Assembly: GCA_959604825.1 (NCBI GenBank)
Contig: CAUHCN010000028.1
Coordinates: forward strand, 1-34,141
Origin: an uncultured Collinsella sp.
GTDB lineage: Bacteria; Actinomycetota; Coriobacteriia; Coriobacteriales; Coriobacteriaceae
Length of the DNA: 34,141 nt
Direction: 5' to 3'
The notes beneath the pieces are model-generated. The model was not told where the DNA came from, ran no database searches, and saw only the letters and a list, made by a program, of their open reading frames with translations. Every line of letters begins with the position of its first letter. Position 1 is the first letter of the stretch. Shown piece by piece: positions 23,943 through 30,889 of this stretch. Position numbers and translations under genes: made by a program.

Positions 23943-24647
23943 CTAGTGCTCGTCCACGAGCTTGGCGACGAGGGCCTTGAGCTCGGCCACCTCTCGCTCG
24001 AGTTCCTTGACGCGGCGGGCATTCTCGGTGATGCCCTGGCGGTTGAGGGCGCTCTGCTCGGCGGCGTCATCGGGCATGTACTCGCGATGCTGCTTGGCAT
24101 CGAAGCTTTCTTCGAACACGCGGCAGCCGTTGCGCTTGATGATGCGACCGGGCACGCCCACGACGGTACAGTTATCGGGTACGTCTTTGACGACGACCGA
24201 GTTGCCGCCGATCTTGACGTTGTTGCCGATGCGGATGTTGCCGAGCACCTTGGCGCCTGTGCCCACAGTGACGTTGTTGCCCAGGGTGGGGTGGCGCTTA
24301 CCGGTCTCGTTGCCGGTACCGCCGAGCGTGACGCCCTGGTAGAGCACGCAGTTGTCGCCCACAATGGTGGTCTCGCCGATGACGACGCCCATGGCATGGT
24401 CGATAAAGAAGTGCTTGCCGATCTGCGCGGCGGGATGAATCTCGACGCCGGTGATATGACGGGTGAGCTGCGAGAGCACGCGGGCGAGCGAGCGATGGCC
24501 GTGCTCCCAGAGCCAGTGCTCGGGCACGTGATTCCACTTGGCGTGAAGACCGGGGTACGAAAGGAAAATGACCAGGCCATTTTGCGCAGCGGGGTCCTGC
24601 GCCTGGACGGTCTTGATGTCCTCGCGAATGGTATTGATAAAGCTCAC
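23943..24647 (-). CDS. cysE: Serine O-acetyltransferase
   Basis: 234 residues from a GTG at 24647, supported by GGGAGGG seven bases upstream; the longer frame to 24722 is unsupported. The N-terminal helical domain is short (EpsC-like), followed by a left-handed beta-helix of hexapeptide repeats (IHPAAQIG, FIDHAMGVVIGETTIVGD, GVTLGGTG, HPTLGNNVTVGTGAKVLG) with catalytic His residues in IDHAMG and RHPTLG. A C-terminal coiled coil (ENARRVKELEREVAELKALV) is an addition of unknown purpose. It makes O-acetylserine for cysteine synthesis. No cysK is adjacent. Confidence 0.93.
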   Translation of the reverse strand: MSFINTIREDIKTVQAQDPAAQNGLVIFLSYPGLHAKWNHVPEHWLWEHGHRSLARVLSQLTRHITGVEIHPAAQIGKHFFIDHAMGVVIGETTIVGDNCVLYQGVTLGGTGNETGKRHPTLGNNVTVGTGAKVLGNIRIGNNVKIGGNSVVVKDVPDNCTVVGVPGRIIKRNGCRVFEESFDAKQHREYMPDDAAEQSALNRQGITENARRVKELEREVAELKALVAKLVDEH

Positions 24648-24739
24648 CGGCCGCCCTCCCTCAGCGCCATGGCAATGCGATTCAATAAAGTATAGCGATT
24701 CGCTAGGGATTAGGAAGAGCAATCTTTCACGGCTTTGCG

Positions 24740-24751
24740 TGACAGGTGTCA
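24740..24751. promoter_or_regulatory. TGACA-GG-TGTCA palindrome between cysE and dedA
   Basis: Perfect 5-bp arms around GG, about 95 bp upstream of cysE in a region that also holds an inverted repeat, GGTTGCG/CGCAACC (24792-24798 with 24812-24818), next to TATACT (24820-24825), a possible dedA -10 box. Either element might be an operator. No T-box or SAM-type riboswitch was recognised. Confidence 0.3.
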
Positions 24752-24871
24752 GTTATGCAAACTTGCTGGTAATGGGGTCATGCTTTTGTGGGGTTGCGCA
24801 CGAGGGGGCGCCGCAACCGTATACTGGTCAACTTGGACGTATCCGCGCCCACAACTGAGAGGTTTTACTTC

Positions 24872-25510
24872 ATGGGTTTCATCAATTTTATCGCCGAGCT
24901 GCTCAAAGACCCGCGCACCGCGATTGCCAGCTGGATCGCCGCCGGCCCGCTTATGGCCTACGGCTGCGTGTTCCTGATCATCTTTATCGAGACGGGCGTG
25001 GTGTTCTTCCCGTTCCTTCCTGGCGATTCGCTGCTGTTTGCTTCGGGTTTCTTTGCCCACAACGGTGGCTTTAACATCGTGGCGCTTCTGGCCGTCGCAT
25101 GGGCGGCTGCCATTTTGGGTGATCAGTGCAACTTTATGATCGGCCACTTCTTTGGCAAAAAGATCATCGCTTCGGGCAAGGTCAAGGCCATGACGCCCGA
25201 GCGCATTAAAAAGTCTGAGGACTTCTTGGACAAGTGGGGCCACCTGGCCATCTTCTTGGGTCGCTTCTTCCCATTTATCCGCACCTTTGTGCCCTTTATC
25301 GCCGGCATGGGCGGCATGCACTGGCGCAACTTTGTCATCTTTAACGTGCTGGGCGGCATTACCTGGTCGACGGTCTTCACGCTGCTGGGCTACTTCTTTG
25401 GCGGTATTCCCTTTGTGCAGGAGCACTTTGAGCTGCTGATTATCGGCATCGTCGCCGTGTCGATCATTCCGACCGTGGTCGGCATCGTCAAGGCCAAGCA
25501 GGGCAAATAG
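24872..25510 (+). CDS. DedA-family membrane protein
   Basis: 212 residues from ATG 24872 (GAGAGG upstream); a longer GTG frame is unsupported. It has about five hydrophobic segments. Family hallmarks are the early ETGVVFFPFLPGDSLLF block (near 39-55), an internal GHFFGKKI (near 90-97) and FLGRFFPFIRTFVPFIAGMGGM (near 128-149) with the conserved Arg residues. DedA proteins are linked to membrane lipid (undecaprenyl phosphate) recycling and proton-motive force homeostasis. It is monocistronic with a terminator directly after. Confidence 0.92.
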   Translation: MGFINFIAELLKDPRTAIASWIAAGPLMAYGCVFLIIFIETGVVFFPFLPGDSLLFASGFFAHNGGFNIVALLAVAWAAAILGDQCNFMIGHFFGKKIIASGKVKAMTPERIKKSEDFLDKWGHLAIFLGRFFPFIRTFVPFIAGMGGMHWRNFVIFNVLGGITWSTVFTLLGYFFGGIPFVQEHFELLIIGIVAVSIIPTVVGIVKAKQGK

Positions 25511-25547
25511 AGCGCTTAGCCTGAATCGGCGCGCAAACCGTGTAGTT

Positions 25548-25583
25548 GAGGCCCGTCATCGCTTGCGGTGGCGGGCCTCTTTA
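25548..25583 (+). terminator. Intrinsic terminator after dedA
   Basis: GAGGCCCG (25548-25555) pairs with CGGGCCTC (25572-25579), and the inner bases continue the stem. TTT follows. Confidence 0.8.
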
Positions 25584-25621
25584 GTGCCGTTCAAATGAGA
25601 ATACTTTAGTTAGTTAAAGAA

Positions 25622-25655
25622 AAACGTTTTATCCGACGCGTGCGGGGAGTACAAT
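25622..25655 (+). promoter_or_regulatory. Candidate ilvE promoter with AAACGTTTTATCC motif
   Basis: The 13-mer at 25622-25634 recurs exactly at 18996-19008. TTTATC (25628-25633) could be a weak -35 and TACAAT (25650-25655) a good -10, 16 bp apart. The expected start site falls at about 25662-25663, at the ATG of a 49-codon upstream frame. Confidence 0.4.
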
Positions 25656-25662
25656 CTCGTGC

Positions 25663-25812
25663 ATGCGAATCGACGTGCCATCGGCTTTGATGCTGTTCGC
25701 GTGTCCCGTCCGGCTCTACGCTCCGGGCGTGCGACGTTGCGACGCGGTCGGCCCCGGTCCTTGCGTGCGGGTTCGCGAGTATGCAACTGTGTATGTAAGG
25801 AGCGACATATGA
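25663..25812 (+). CDS. Possible leaderless upstream frame (49 codons) coupled to ilvE
   Basis: An ATG (25663) seven bases after the -10 box opens a 49-codon frame (MRIDVPSALMLFACP... to ...TVYVRSDI). Its TGA overlaps the ilvE start as ATGA. Valine, leucine and isoleucine make up 13 of 49 residues. Such a frame could couple translation to ilvE or serve as a leader peptide. In GC-rich DNA a frame of this length can arise by chance, so this is tentative. Confidence 0.3.
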   Translation: MRIDVPSALMLFACPVRLYAPGVRRCDAVGPGPCVRVREYATVYVRSDI

Positions 25813-26861
25813 CTGTCGAGAAGAAGGATATCGATTGGGGTAGCCTCGGCTTTGGCTACATGAAGACCGATTACAGCTACGAGGCTCATTGGAAGGATGG
25901 CGAGTGGGACGAGGGTGGCCTGACCACCGACCACACCCTGCACGTCTCCGAGTGCGGTGGCATCTTCCATTACTGCCAGGAGGTCTTTGAGGGCCTGAAG
26001 GCCTACACCGCCGAGGACGGCAGCATCGTCTGCTTCCGTCCCGACATGAACGCCGAGCGTATGTACAACTCTGCCCAGCGCCTCGAGATGCCCCCGTTCC
26101 CCAAGGACAAGTTTGTTGAGGCCGTCAAGCAGGTCGTTTCTGCCAACGCCGCCTGGGTTCCGCCCTTCGGCTCCGGCGCGACCCTGTACGTGCGTCCGTT
26201 TATGATCGGCTCCGGTGACGTGATCGGCGTGGCTCCCGCTCCTGAGTACACGTTCCGCATTCTCGTGACCCCGGTCGGTCCGTACTTTAAGGGTGGCCTC
26301 AAGCCCGTCAAGCTGCGCGTTTCTGAGTATGACCGTGCGGCACCGCACGGCACCGGCAACATCAAGGCCGGCCTCAACTACGCCATGTCCCTCAAGCCCA
26401 CGATGGAGGCCCATCGCGAGGGCTATGCCGAGAACCTGTATCTCGACTCCGAGTCCCGCACCTATGTCGAGGAGACCGGTGGCGCCAACGTCCTGTTCGT
26501 GAAGGAGGATGGCACGCTTGTCGTTCCGCAGTCGCACACTGACTCCATCCTGCCCTCCATCACCCGTCGCTCGCTCGTTCAGGTTGCTCAGGACCTGGGC
26601 ATAACCGTCGACCAGCGCCCCGTCGAGTGGGCCGAGGTCAAGGCCGGCACCTTTGTGGAGTGCGGCCTGTGCGGCACCGCCGCCGTCATCTCCCCGGTGG
26701 GCGAGATCGACAATAAGGTTTATGGTGCCGATGAGACCGTGACCTTCCCGGCTGGCTACACCGAGATCGGCCCTGTGATGAAGAAGCTCCGCGAGACCCT
26801 GACTGGTATCCAGTCTGGTGCTGTTGAAGATAAGCACAACTGGGTCTATACCGTCGCGTAA
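25809..26861 (+). CDS. ilvE: Branched-chain amino acid aminotransferase
   Basis: 350 residues from ATG 25809, supported by AAGGAG upstream and by the typical N-terminus. It is a fold-type IV PLP enzyme. The Schiff-base lysine lies in GTGNIKAGLNYA (about K188), with EETGGANVLFV, SITRRSL and the substrate-binding CGTAAVISPVG region following. The enzyme transfers the amino group between glutamate and the keto acids of Val, Leu and Ile. It is monocistronic. A 119-bp nested palindrome follows the gene, and a candidate leader frame precedes it. Confidence 0.95.
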   Translation: MTVEKKDIDWGSLGFGYMKTDYSYEAHWKDGEWDEGGLTTDHTLHVSECGGIFHYCQEVFEGLKAYTAEDGSIVCFRPDMNAERMYNSAQRLEMPPFPKDKFVEAVKQVVSANAAWVPPFGSGATLYVRPFMIGSGDVIGVAPAPEYTFRILVTPVGPYFKGGLKPVKLRVSEYDRAAPHGTGNIKAGLNYAMSLKPTMEAHREGYAENLYLDSESRTYVEETGGANVLFVKEDGTLVVPQSHTDSILPSITRRSLVQVAQDLGITVDQRPVEWAEVKAGTFVECGLCGTAAVISPVGEIDNKVYGADETVTFPAGYTEIGPVMKKLRETLTGIQSGAVEDKHNWVYTVA

Positions 26862-26880
26862 GCTGCCATAGCTGTTCGGC

Positions 26881-26999
26881 CCGAGGGCAACCTTCCTTTC
26901 CGGCGCGTCCTCGGACATGAAAGAACCTCCGCTTCGCACTTCGTGCGGCGGAGGTTCTTTCGTCCTGCGGAGTGCGCCGGAAAGGAAGGTTGCCCTCGG
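26881..26999 (+). terminator. 119-bp nested palindrome after ilvE, including a terminator hairpin
   Basis: The outer arms are 26 bp and perfect (26881-26906 with 26974-26999). Nested inside is a hairpin of 14 bp (26919-26932 with 26948-26961) extended by CGCAC/GTGCG with a TTC loop. CTTTC lies at its 3' end, so it may act as the ilvE terminator. The outer arms go far beyond what a terminator needs and resemble a small palindromic mobile or REP-like element. Confidence 0.7.
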
Positions 27000-27347
27000 A
27001 CCTGCGTTACCTCGGCGCTGCCGTTACGGGCAATATAGATCTGAATTAAAGATGGCGCATGGCCTTTTAGGCCGCGCATTTGTTTTGGTTCGCGCCATGT
27101 GGGGGTGGTGGCGACGTGCATTTTTGCGAGTATTCTGCAATCGAAGGCCCCTGCATACCGACCTCGGGCAAAAAATCGGGATTTCTCGATGTTTTCTACG
27201 AATGATGGGCGGGGTTATGGGCTGACAGCGTTTGATTTGCAGGGATATTTGCGCTCTTTGGCATTTATCGCGGCGCCCGAAGCCCTTGGTTATGTTGAAT
27301 ACTCCTAAAAATGCACGGCGCTTAGAGGGGGACCTTCGCGAAAAAGG
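27000..27347. other. Intergenic region without a recognised gene
   Basis: About 350 bp between the ilvE palindrome and the lemA terminator. It holds a small hairpin (GGCC TTTTA GGCC near 27060), an unsupported 57-codon frame (ATG 27052 to 27225, no ribosome site, Trp/Arg/Phe-rich) and an overlapping 69-codon frame (27099-27308). I see no convincing coding or RNA gene. Confidence 0.4.
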
Positions 27348-27386
27348 AAACCGCCCCGTCGAAGTATGCATTCGACGGGGCGGTTT
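27348..27386 (-). terminator. Intrinsic terminator of lemA
   Basis: A 16-bp perfect stem (27348-27363 with 27371-27386) with a 7-nt loop. Read on the minus strand it is followed by TTTCCTTTTTCG, a U-rich tail, 37 bp after the lemA stop codon. Confidence 0.9.
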
Positions 27387-27422
27387 ATGCATTTGGCCGA
27401 TTAAAGATGCGCTGTCAAACTA

Positions 27423-27974
27423 CTAGAACTTGACGGTCGGGGCCTGGCGGGCTGCTTCGGCGGCCTCGAAGCCCTGGCGCTCCTTAAACTGGAAGATGCC
27501 GGCAAAGATGACAGCCGGGAACGTCTGGATGGCGTTGTTGTAGCTGAGCACGCAATCGTTGTAGCTCTGGCGTGCGTAGCTCACCTTGTTCTCGGTATCC
27601 TCGAGCGATGCCTGGAGCTGCGTAAAGTTGGTGTTCGCCTTAAGGTCGGGGTAGGCCTCGGCGACGGCAAAGAGCTGGCGCAGCGCACCGGTCAGCACGT
27701 TGTCGGCTTCCATCTTGGCCTCGGGCGTAGTGGCCTTGACGGCGGTGTTACGCGCGCTGATCACGGCGGAGAGCGTCTCCTGCTCGTGCTTGGCGTAGCC
27801 CTTGACGGTCTCGACCAGGTTGGGGATCAGGTCGTTGCGGCGCTGCAGCTGCGTATCGATGTTCTGCCAGGCGTTATCGATGCGGTTACGCTTGGTGACC
27901 ATGTTGTTGTAGATGCCGGCGATGGCGCAGACAATCACAATGACAACAACGATGCCGATGATGACGGTAATCAT
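27423..27974 (-). CDS. lemA: LemA-family protein
   Basis: 183 residues. An N-terminal transmembrane helix (about 2-22, ITVIIGIVVVIVIVCAIAGI) is followed by the conserved NRIDNAWQNIDTQLQRRNDLIPNLVETVKGY block (about 31-61) and a long helical bundle. The ending with FPAVIFAGIFQFKE is typical of the family. LemA proteins are membrane-anchored with a cytoplasmic or extracytoplasmic four-helix domain of unclear function, sometimes tied to membrane stress or proteases. Here it stands alone, with no HtpX or TPM-domain neighbour. Confidence 0.93.
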   Translation of the reverse strand: MITVIIGIVVVIVIVCAIAGIYNNMVTKRNRIDNAWQNIDTQLQRRNDLIPNLVETVKGYAKHEQETLSAVISARNTAVKATTPEAKMEADNVLTGALRQLFAVAEAYPDLKANTNFTQLQASLEDTENKVSYARQSYNDCVLSYNNAIQTFPAVIFAGIFQFKERQGFEAAEAARQAPTVKF

Positions 27975-28173
27975 GATGTCTCCGTTTCGAATGGCCGCGG
28001 CGGCATGCGCCAGCTGCCGTTGGTATAACGCTACTAGTATACCCGCAACGTTTTGCCGTGCCGAACTTTCCGGTAAGCGTTATGTTTTCGGCGGGGTCGG
28101 CACCGGGGTAAAACGCGCGAGGTACAGGTGTAAGATATGCGACAGATTGACGAGTGTTGTCTTTGCCCTGAGG

Positions 28174-28770
28174 ATGGCGATACCAGTGGACCTTCGCATT
28201 AAGAAAACCTACCGTGCCCTGTTCGATGCTTTCACCGAGCTTCTCGAGGAGCATCGTTTTGAGGACCTGACGGTTGCCATGCTGTGCGACCGCGCCATGA
28301 TTCGCCGCACGACGTTCTACAAGCACTTTCGCGACAAGAACGATTACTTTGCCTTTTATATCGATGAGCTCATGTCCGGCTTGCCGCAAAAACAGCCCGA
28401 TGAGGCCGGCACAGTGTCTGCCGAGGACGTGCGCGCGCTCCGGCACGCGATTTTGGACGATGCCATGGACCTGATTCTGGCCCATGAGCAGCTCATGGAC
28501 AACATTTTGGCGAGCAGCATGTCGGGAATGCTGACCAACGTTATTTGCGACCGTATTGCCCGCTCCATCCGCGAGCGTGTGATGAACGTGCTTGCCGAGG
28601 ATGCCCTGGCCCCCGTGTCACTCGAGACGACGTCTGAGTTTGTCGCCGGCGGTATTATTCGACTTTTCACGATATGGTGGGAATCGGGCCACGATCTTGA
28701 GCGTCGACCCGAGATGGCCGACGTGGTCGATGCGCTGTTTGAGCGGACCATGACACCGGTGCATCACTAA
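28174..28770 (+). CDS. TetR/AcrR-family transcriptional regulator
   Basis: 198 residues from ATG 28174; an in-frame GTG at 28186 is a possible alternative and neither has a strong ribosome site. The N-terminal TetR helix-turn-helix (FTELLEEHRFEDLTVAMLCDRAMIRRTTFYKHFRDKNDYF, split here as family core near 16-55) is clear. The C-terminal ligand and dimer domain is of the type with FVAGGIIRLFTIWWESG (about 157-173), as in regulators often labelled TetR C-terminal family 4/DhaS-like. The target is not evident. It is convergent with the tRNA-Ser gene and divergent from lemA. Confidence 0.85.
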   Translation: MAIPVDLRIKKTYRALFDAFTELLEEHRFEDLTVAMLCDRAMIRRTTFYKHFRDKNDYFAFYIDELMSGLPQKQPDEAGTVSAEDVRALRHAILDDAMDLILAHEQLMDNILASSMSGMLTNVICDRIARSIRERVMNVLAEDALAPVSLETTSEFVAGGIIRLFTIWWESGHDLERRPEMADVVDALFERTMTPVHH

Positions 28771-28773
28771 AAG

Positions 28774-28863
28774 TGGCGGAGAGAGGGGGATTCGAACCCC
28801 CGGAACGCTCTCGCGCTCAACGGTTTTCAAGACCGCCGCATTCAACCGCTCTGCCATCTCTCC
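28774..28863 (-). tRNA. tRNA-Ser (anticodon TGA)
   Basis: Read on the minus strand from 28863: acceptor GGAGAGA pairs with TCTCTCC, then discriminator G and an encoded CCA (28776-28774). The anticodon stem-loop CGGTCTTGAAAACCG places TGA as the anticodon. A long variable arm (GAGCGCGAGAGCGTTC region) and a T-arm GGGGGTTCGAATCCCCC confirm a class II serine tRNA. Confidence 0.97.
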
Positions 28864-28914
28864 GTGAGTCGTAATGATAGCATCGTTTTGAATTTGCAAC
28901 AGGGAAGGCGAACG

Positions 28915-30696
28915 ATGACGATCACCGAAATCGACGAGAAGTTCATGCGTGAGGCGCTGGCGGAGGCGCGCGCCGCCGCGGCGGTGGGCGAGGTGCCCAT
29001 CGGAGCCGTAGTGGTGCGCGCGGGCGAGATTGTCGCGCGGGCGCATAATCGTCGCGAGCTCGATCAGGATCCTTCGGCTCATGCCGAGTTTGCGGCCCTG
29101 TGCGCTGCCGCTCGGTCGCTCGGTCGCTGGCGCCTTTCCGATTGCACGGTCTACGTGACGCTCGAGCCCTGCTGCATGTGTGCGGGGCTTATGGTTAACG
29201 CGCGCGTGGGGCGCTGCGTGTATGGCGCGAGTGATGCCAAGGCGGGCGCGCTGGGTTCGCTGTATGACCTGAATGCCGATTCGCGCCTGAATCATCGGTT
29301 TAACGTGACGGCTGGGGTCCTGGCGGATGAATGCCGCGAGCTGCTGAGTAGCTATTTTGGCGGTCTGCGCGGAGCGGGCGGCACTGATTGCGGTTGTGGG
29401 GCCGATCTTGAGGCGCATGCCGCTCACGCCGCAGCGCTTGCAGGTGCCGGTGAGGATGCTGACACGGCGGTTGACTTTGGTCCTGCGTGCCGCCGGCCCC
29501 GCCGCGTGCTGCTGGCAATTGACTCCTTTAAGGGCAGCGTTTCGAGCGCGCAGGCGGAGGCAGCGGTTGCCGAGGGCGTGCGCCGCGTTTGGCCCGATGC
29601 CGAGCTGAACGCTTTGCCGCTGGCAGATGGTGGCGAGGGAACGCTCGACGCCGTTGCCGCGCGTGGTGGCGAGCTCTCGACCTGCGAGGTGGCAGGTCCC
29701 TTTGGTGAACCCGTGTCTGCCCGGATGCTGGTAGATGCCGAGCGCGAGTCCGCGGTCATCGAGATGGCCGAGGCGGCTGGCATTGGGTATTCGCCTTGCA
29801 CGGAGTCGTCGGCGCTGGCTGCTACAACCTATGGCGTGGGCGAGCTGATGCTCCGTGCGGTTCGTGCCGGGGCAAAGACTATCTATATTGGCTTGGGCGG
29901 CAGCGCCACCAACGATGGTGGCGCCGGTATGCTGCAGGCGCTGGGCGCGCGTGTGGTCGATGATCGGGGCTGCGATATCGCCCCCGGTCTTGCCGGCCTT
30001 GAGCGGGTGGCGAGCGTTGATTTGGCGCCAGCGCTGCAGGCTTTGGATGGCGCTCGTATCGTTGTGCTTTCGGATGTCGAGAATCCGCTCGTGGGGCGTC
30101 GGGGCGCATTAGCGGTGTTTGGCGGGCAGAAAGGCTTGCCGACGGGTGACGCCGAGGCGCTGAGCAGGTGCGACAGCTGGATGGTCGGCTACGGTCGTCT
30201 ACTCGATACGGCAATTGTCGAGGCTCGGGCCCAGGGGTTGTTGCGCACACCCGAGGGCGCACGGACATTTGGCTCGGTGCTCGGCGTGCCCGGCGCGGGC
30301 GCTGCCGGTGGCTTGGGCGCGGCGTTGCTGGCACTCGGTGCGGAGCTACACTCGGGTGTGGAGACGGTGCTCGATCTCGTGGGGTTTGACGAGCGCGTGC
30401 GCGATGTCGACCTGGTCATAACGGGCGAGGGCAATATGGATGAGCAGTCCGCCGCCGGTAAGGCGCCGGTGGGCGTGGCCCGTCGTGCGAAGCGATATGG
30501 CAAGCCGGTGGTTGCCGTCGTGGGCGGTCGCGCTGACAACCTGGATGCGGTATATGGGCAGGGTATTGACTTGGTTTTGCCGATCTGCCGCAAGCCCATG
30601 GACCTGGAGCGGGCACTCGATTCGCAAGAAGCCACAACCAACCTCATCTGTGCCGGCGAGTCTGTTGCGCGAGCCTACGACCTCGGCCGCATCTAG
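28915..30696 (+). CDS. Fusion of tRNA adenosine deaminase (TadA) and glycerate kinase
   Basis: 593 residues from ATG 28915 (GGGAAGG upstream). Residues 1 to about 152 are a complete TadA: zinc ligands H56 with the proton-shuttle E58 (HAE), and C86, C89 in EPCCMC. TadA converts A34 to inosine in tRNA-Arg(ACG). A Gly/Ala/Cys/Asp-rich linker of about 40 residues follows. Residues from about 196 to the end are a full glycerate 2-kinase of the GarK/GlxK type: AIDSFKGSVS near 201-210, LADGGEGT, GLGGSATNDGGAGML and TGEGNMDEQSAAGKAP. No stop or frameshift lies between the domains. The two activities have no known functional link, so the fusion is unusual. It is divergent from tRNA-Ser. Confidence 0.88.
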   Translation: MTITEIDEKFMREALAEARAAAAVGEVPIGAVVVRAGEIVARAHNRRELDQDPSAHAEFAALCAAARSLGRWRLSDCTVYVTLEPCCMCAGLMVNARVGRCVYGASDAKAGALGSLYDLNADSRLNHRFNVTAGVLADECRELLSSYFGGLRGAGGTDCGCGADLEAHAAHAAALAGAGEDADTAVDFGPACRRPRRVLLAIDSFKGSVSSAQAEAAVAEGVRRVWPDAELNALPLADGGEGTLDAVAARGGELSTCEVAGPFGEPVSARMLVDAERESAVIEMAEAAGIGYSPCTESSALAATTYGVGELMLRAVRAGAKTIYIGLGGSATNDGGAGMLQALGARVVDDRGCDIAPGLAGLERVASVDLAPALQALDGARIVVLSDVENPLVGRRGALAVFGGQKGLPTGDAEALSRCDSWMVGYGRLLDTAIVEARAQGLLRTPEGARTFGSVLGVPGAGAAGGLGAALLALGAELHSGVETVLDLVGFDERVRDVDLVITGEGNMDEQSAAGKAPVGVARRAKRYGKPVVAVVGGRADNLDAVYGQGIDLVLPICRKPMDLERALDSQEATTNLICAGESVARAYDLGRI

Positions 30697-30889
30697 AAAA
30701 GTAGTCTTTTTGCACTTCAGGTGTTGACGCCGCCATTTATGTGCCATTAGTAGATTGCTCTTCGTTCAGTTGTTCGCCAATTAATCATGCCAATTAATTA
30801 CCATTTCGGGCGAAGACGTGGATTATCTCCATGATGGGCCTCTTTGGTCATAATGTTGTCTTTAACTGTCCTTAATCAATAGATCGCTC
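30697..30889 (+). promoter_or_regulatory. AT-rich region upstream of the adhesin gene
   Basis: About 190 bp of AT-rich DNA between the TadA fusion and the adhesin. It contains a short direct repeat GCCAATTAAT (30776-30785 and 30789-30798). Promoter elements are probably here, but I cannot pick one with confidence. The fall in GC relative to the neighbours may mark the boundary of a variable surface-protein locus. Confidence 0.35.

Noticed and set aside
24648..24871. T-box or S-box riboswitch before cysE or dedA
   Set aside because: No specifier-loop or antiterminator sequence (such as the T-box core) and no terminator in the leader were found on either strand.
27052..27225. 57-codon frame after ilvE
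   Set aside because: No ribosome site, unusual composition and overlap with another open frame. Not supported as a gene.
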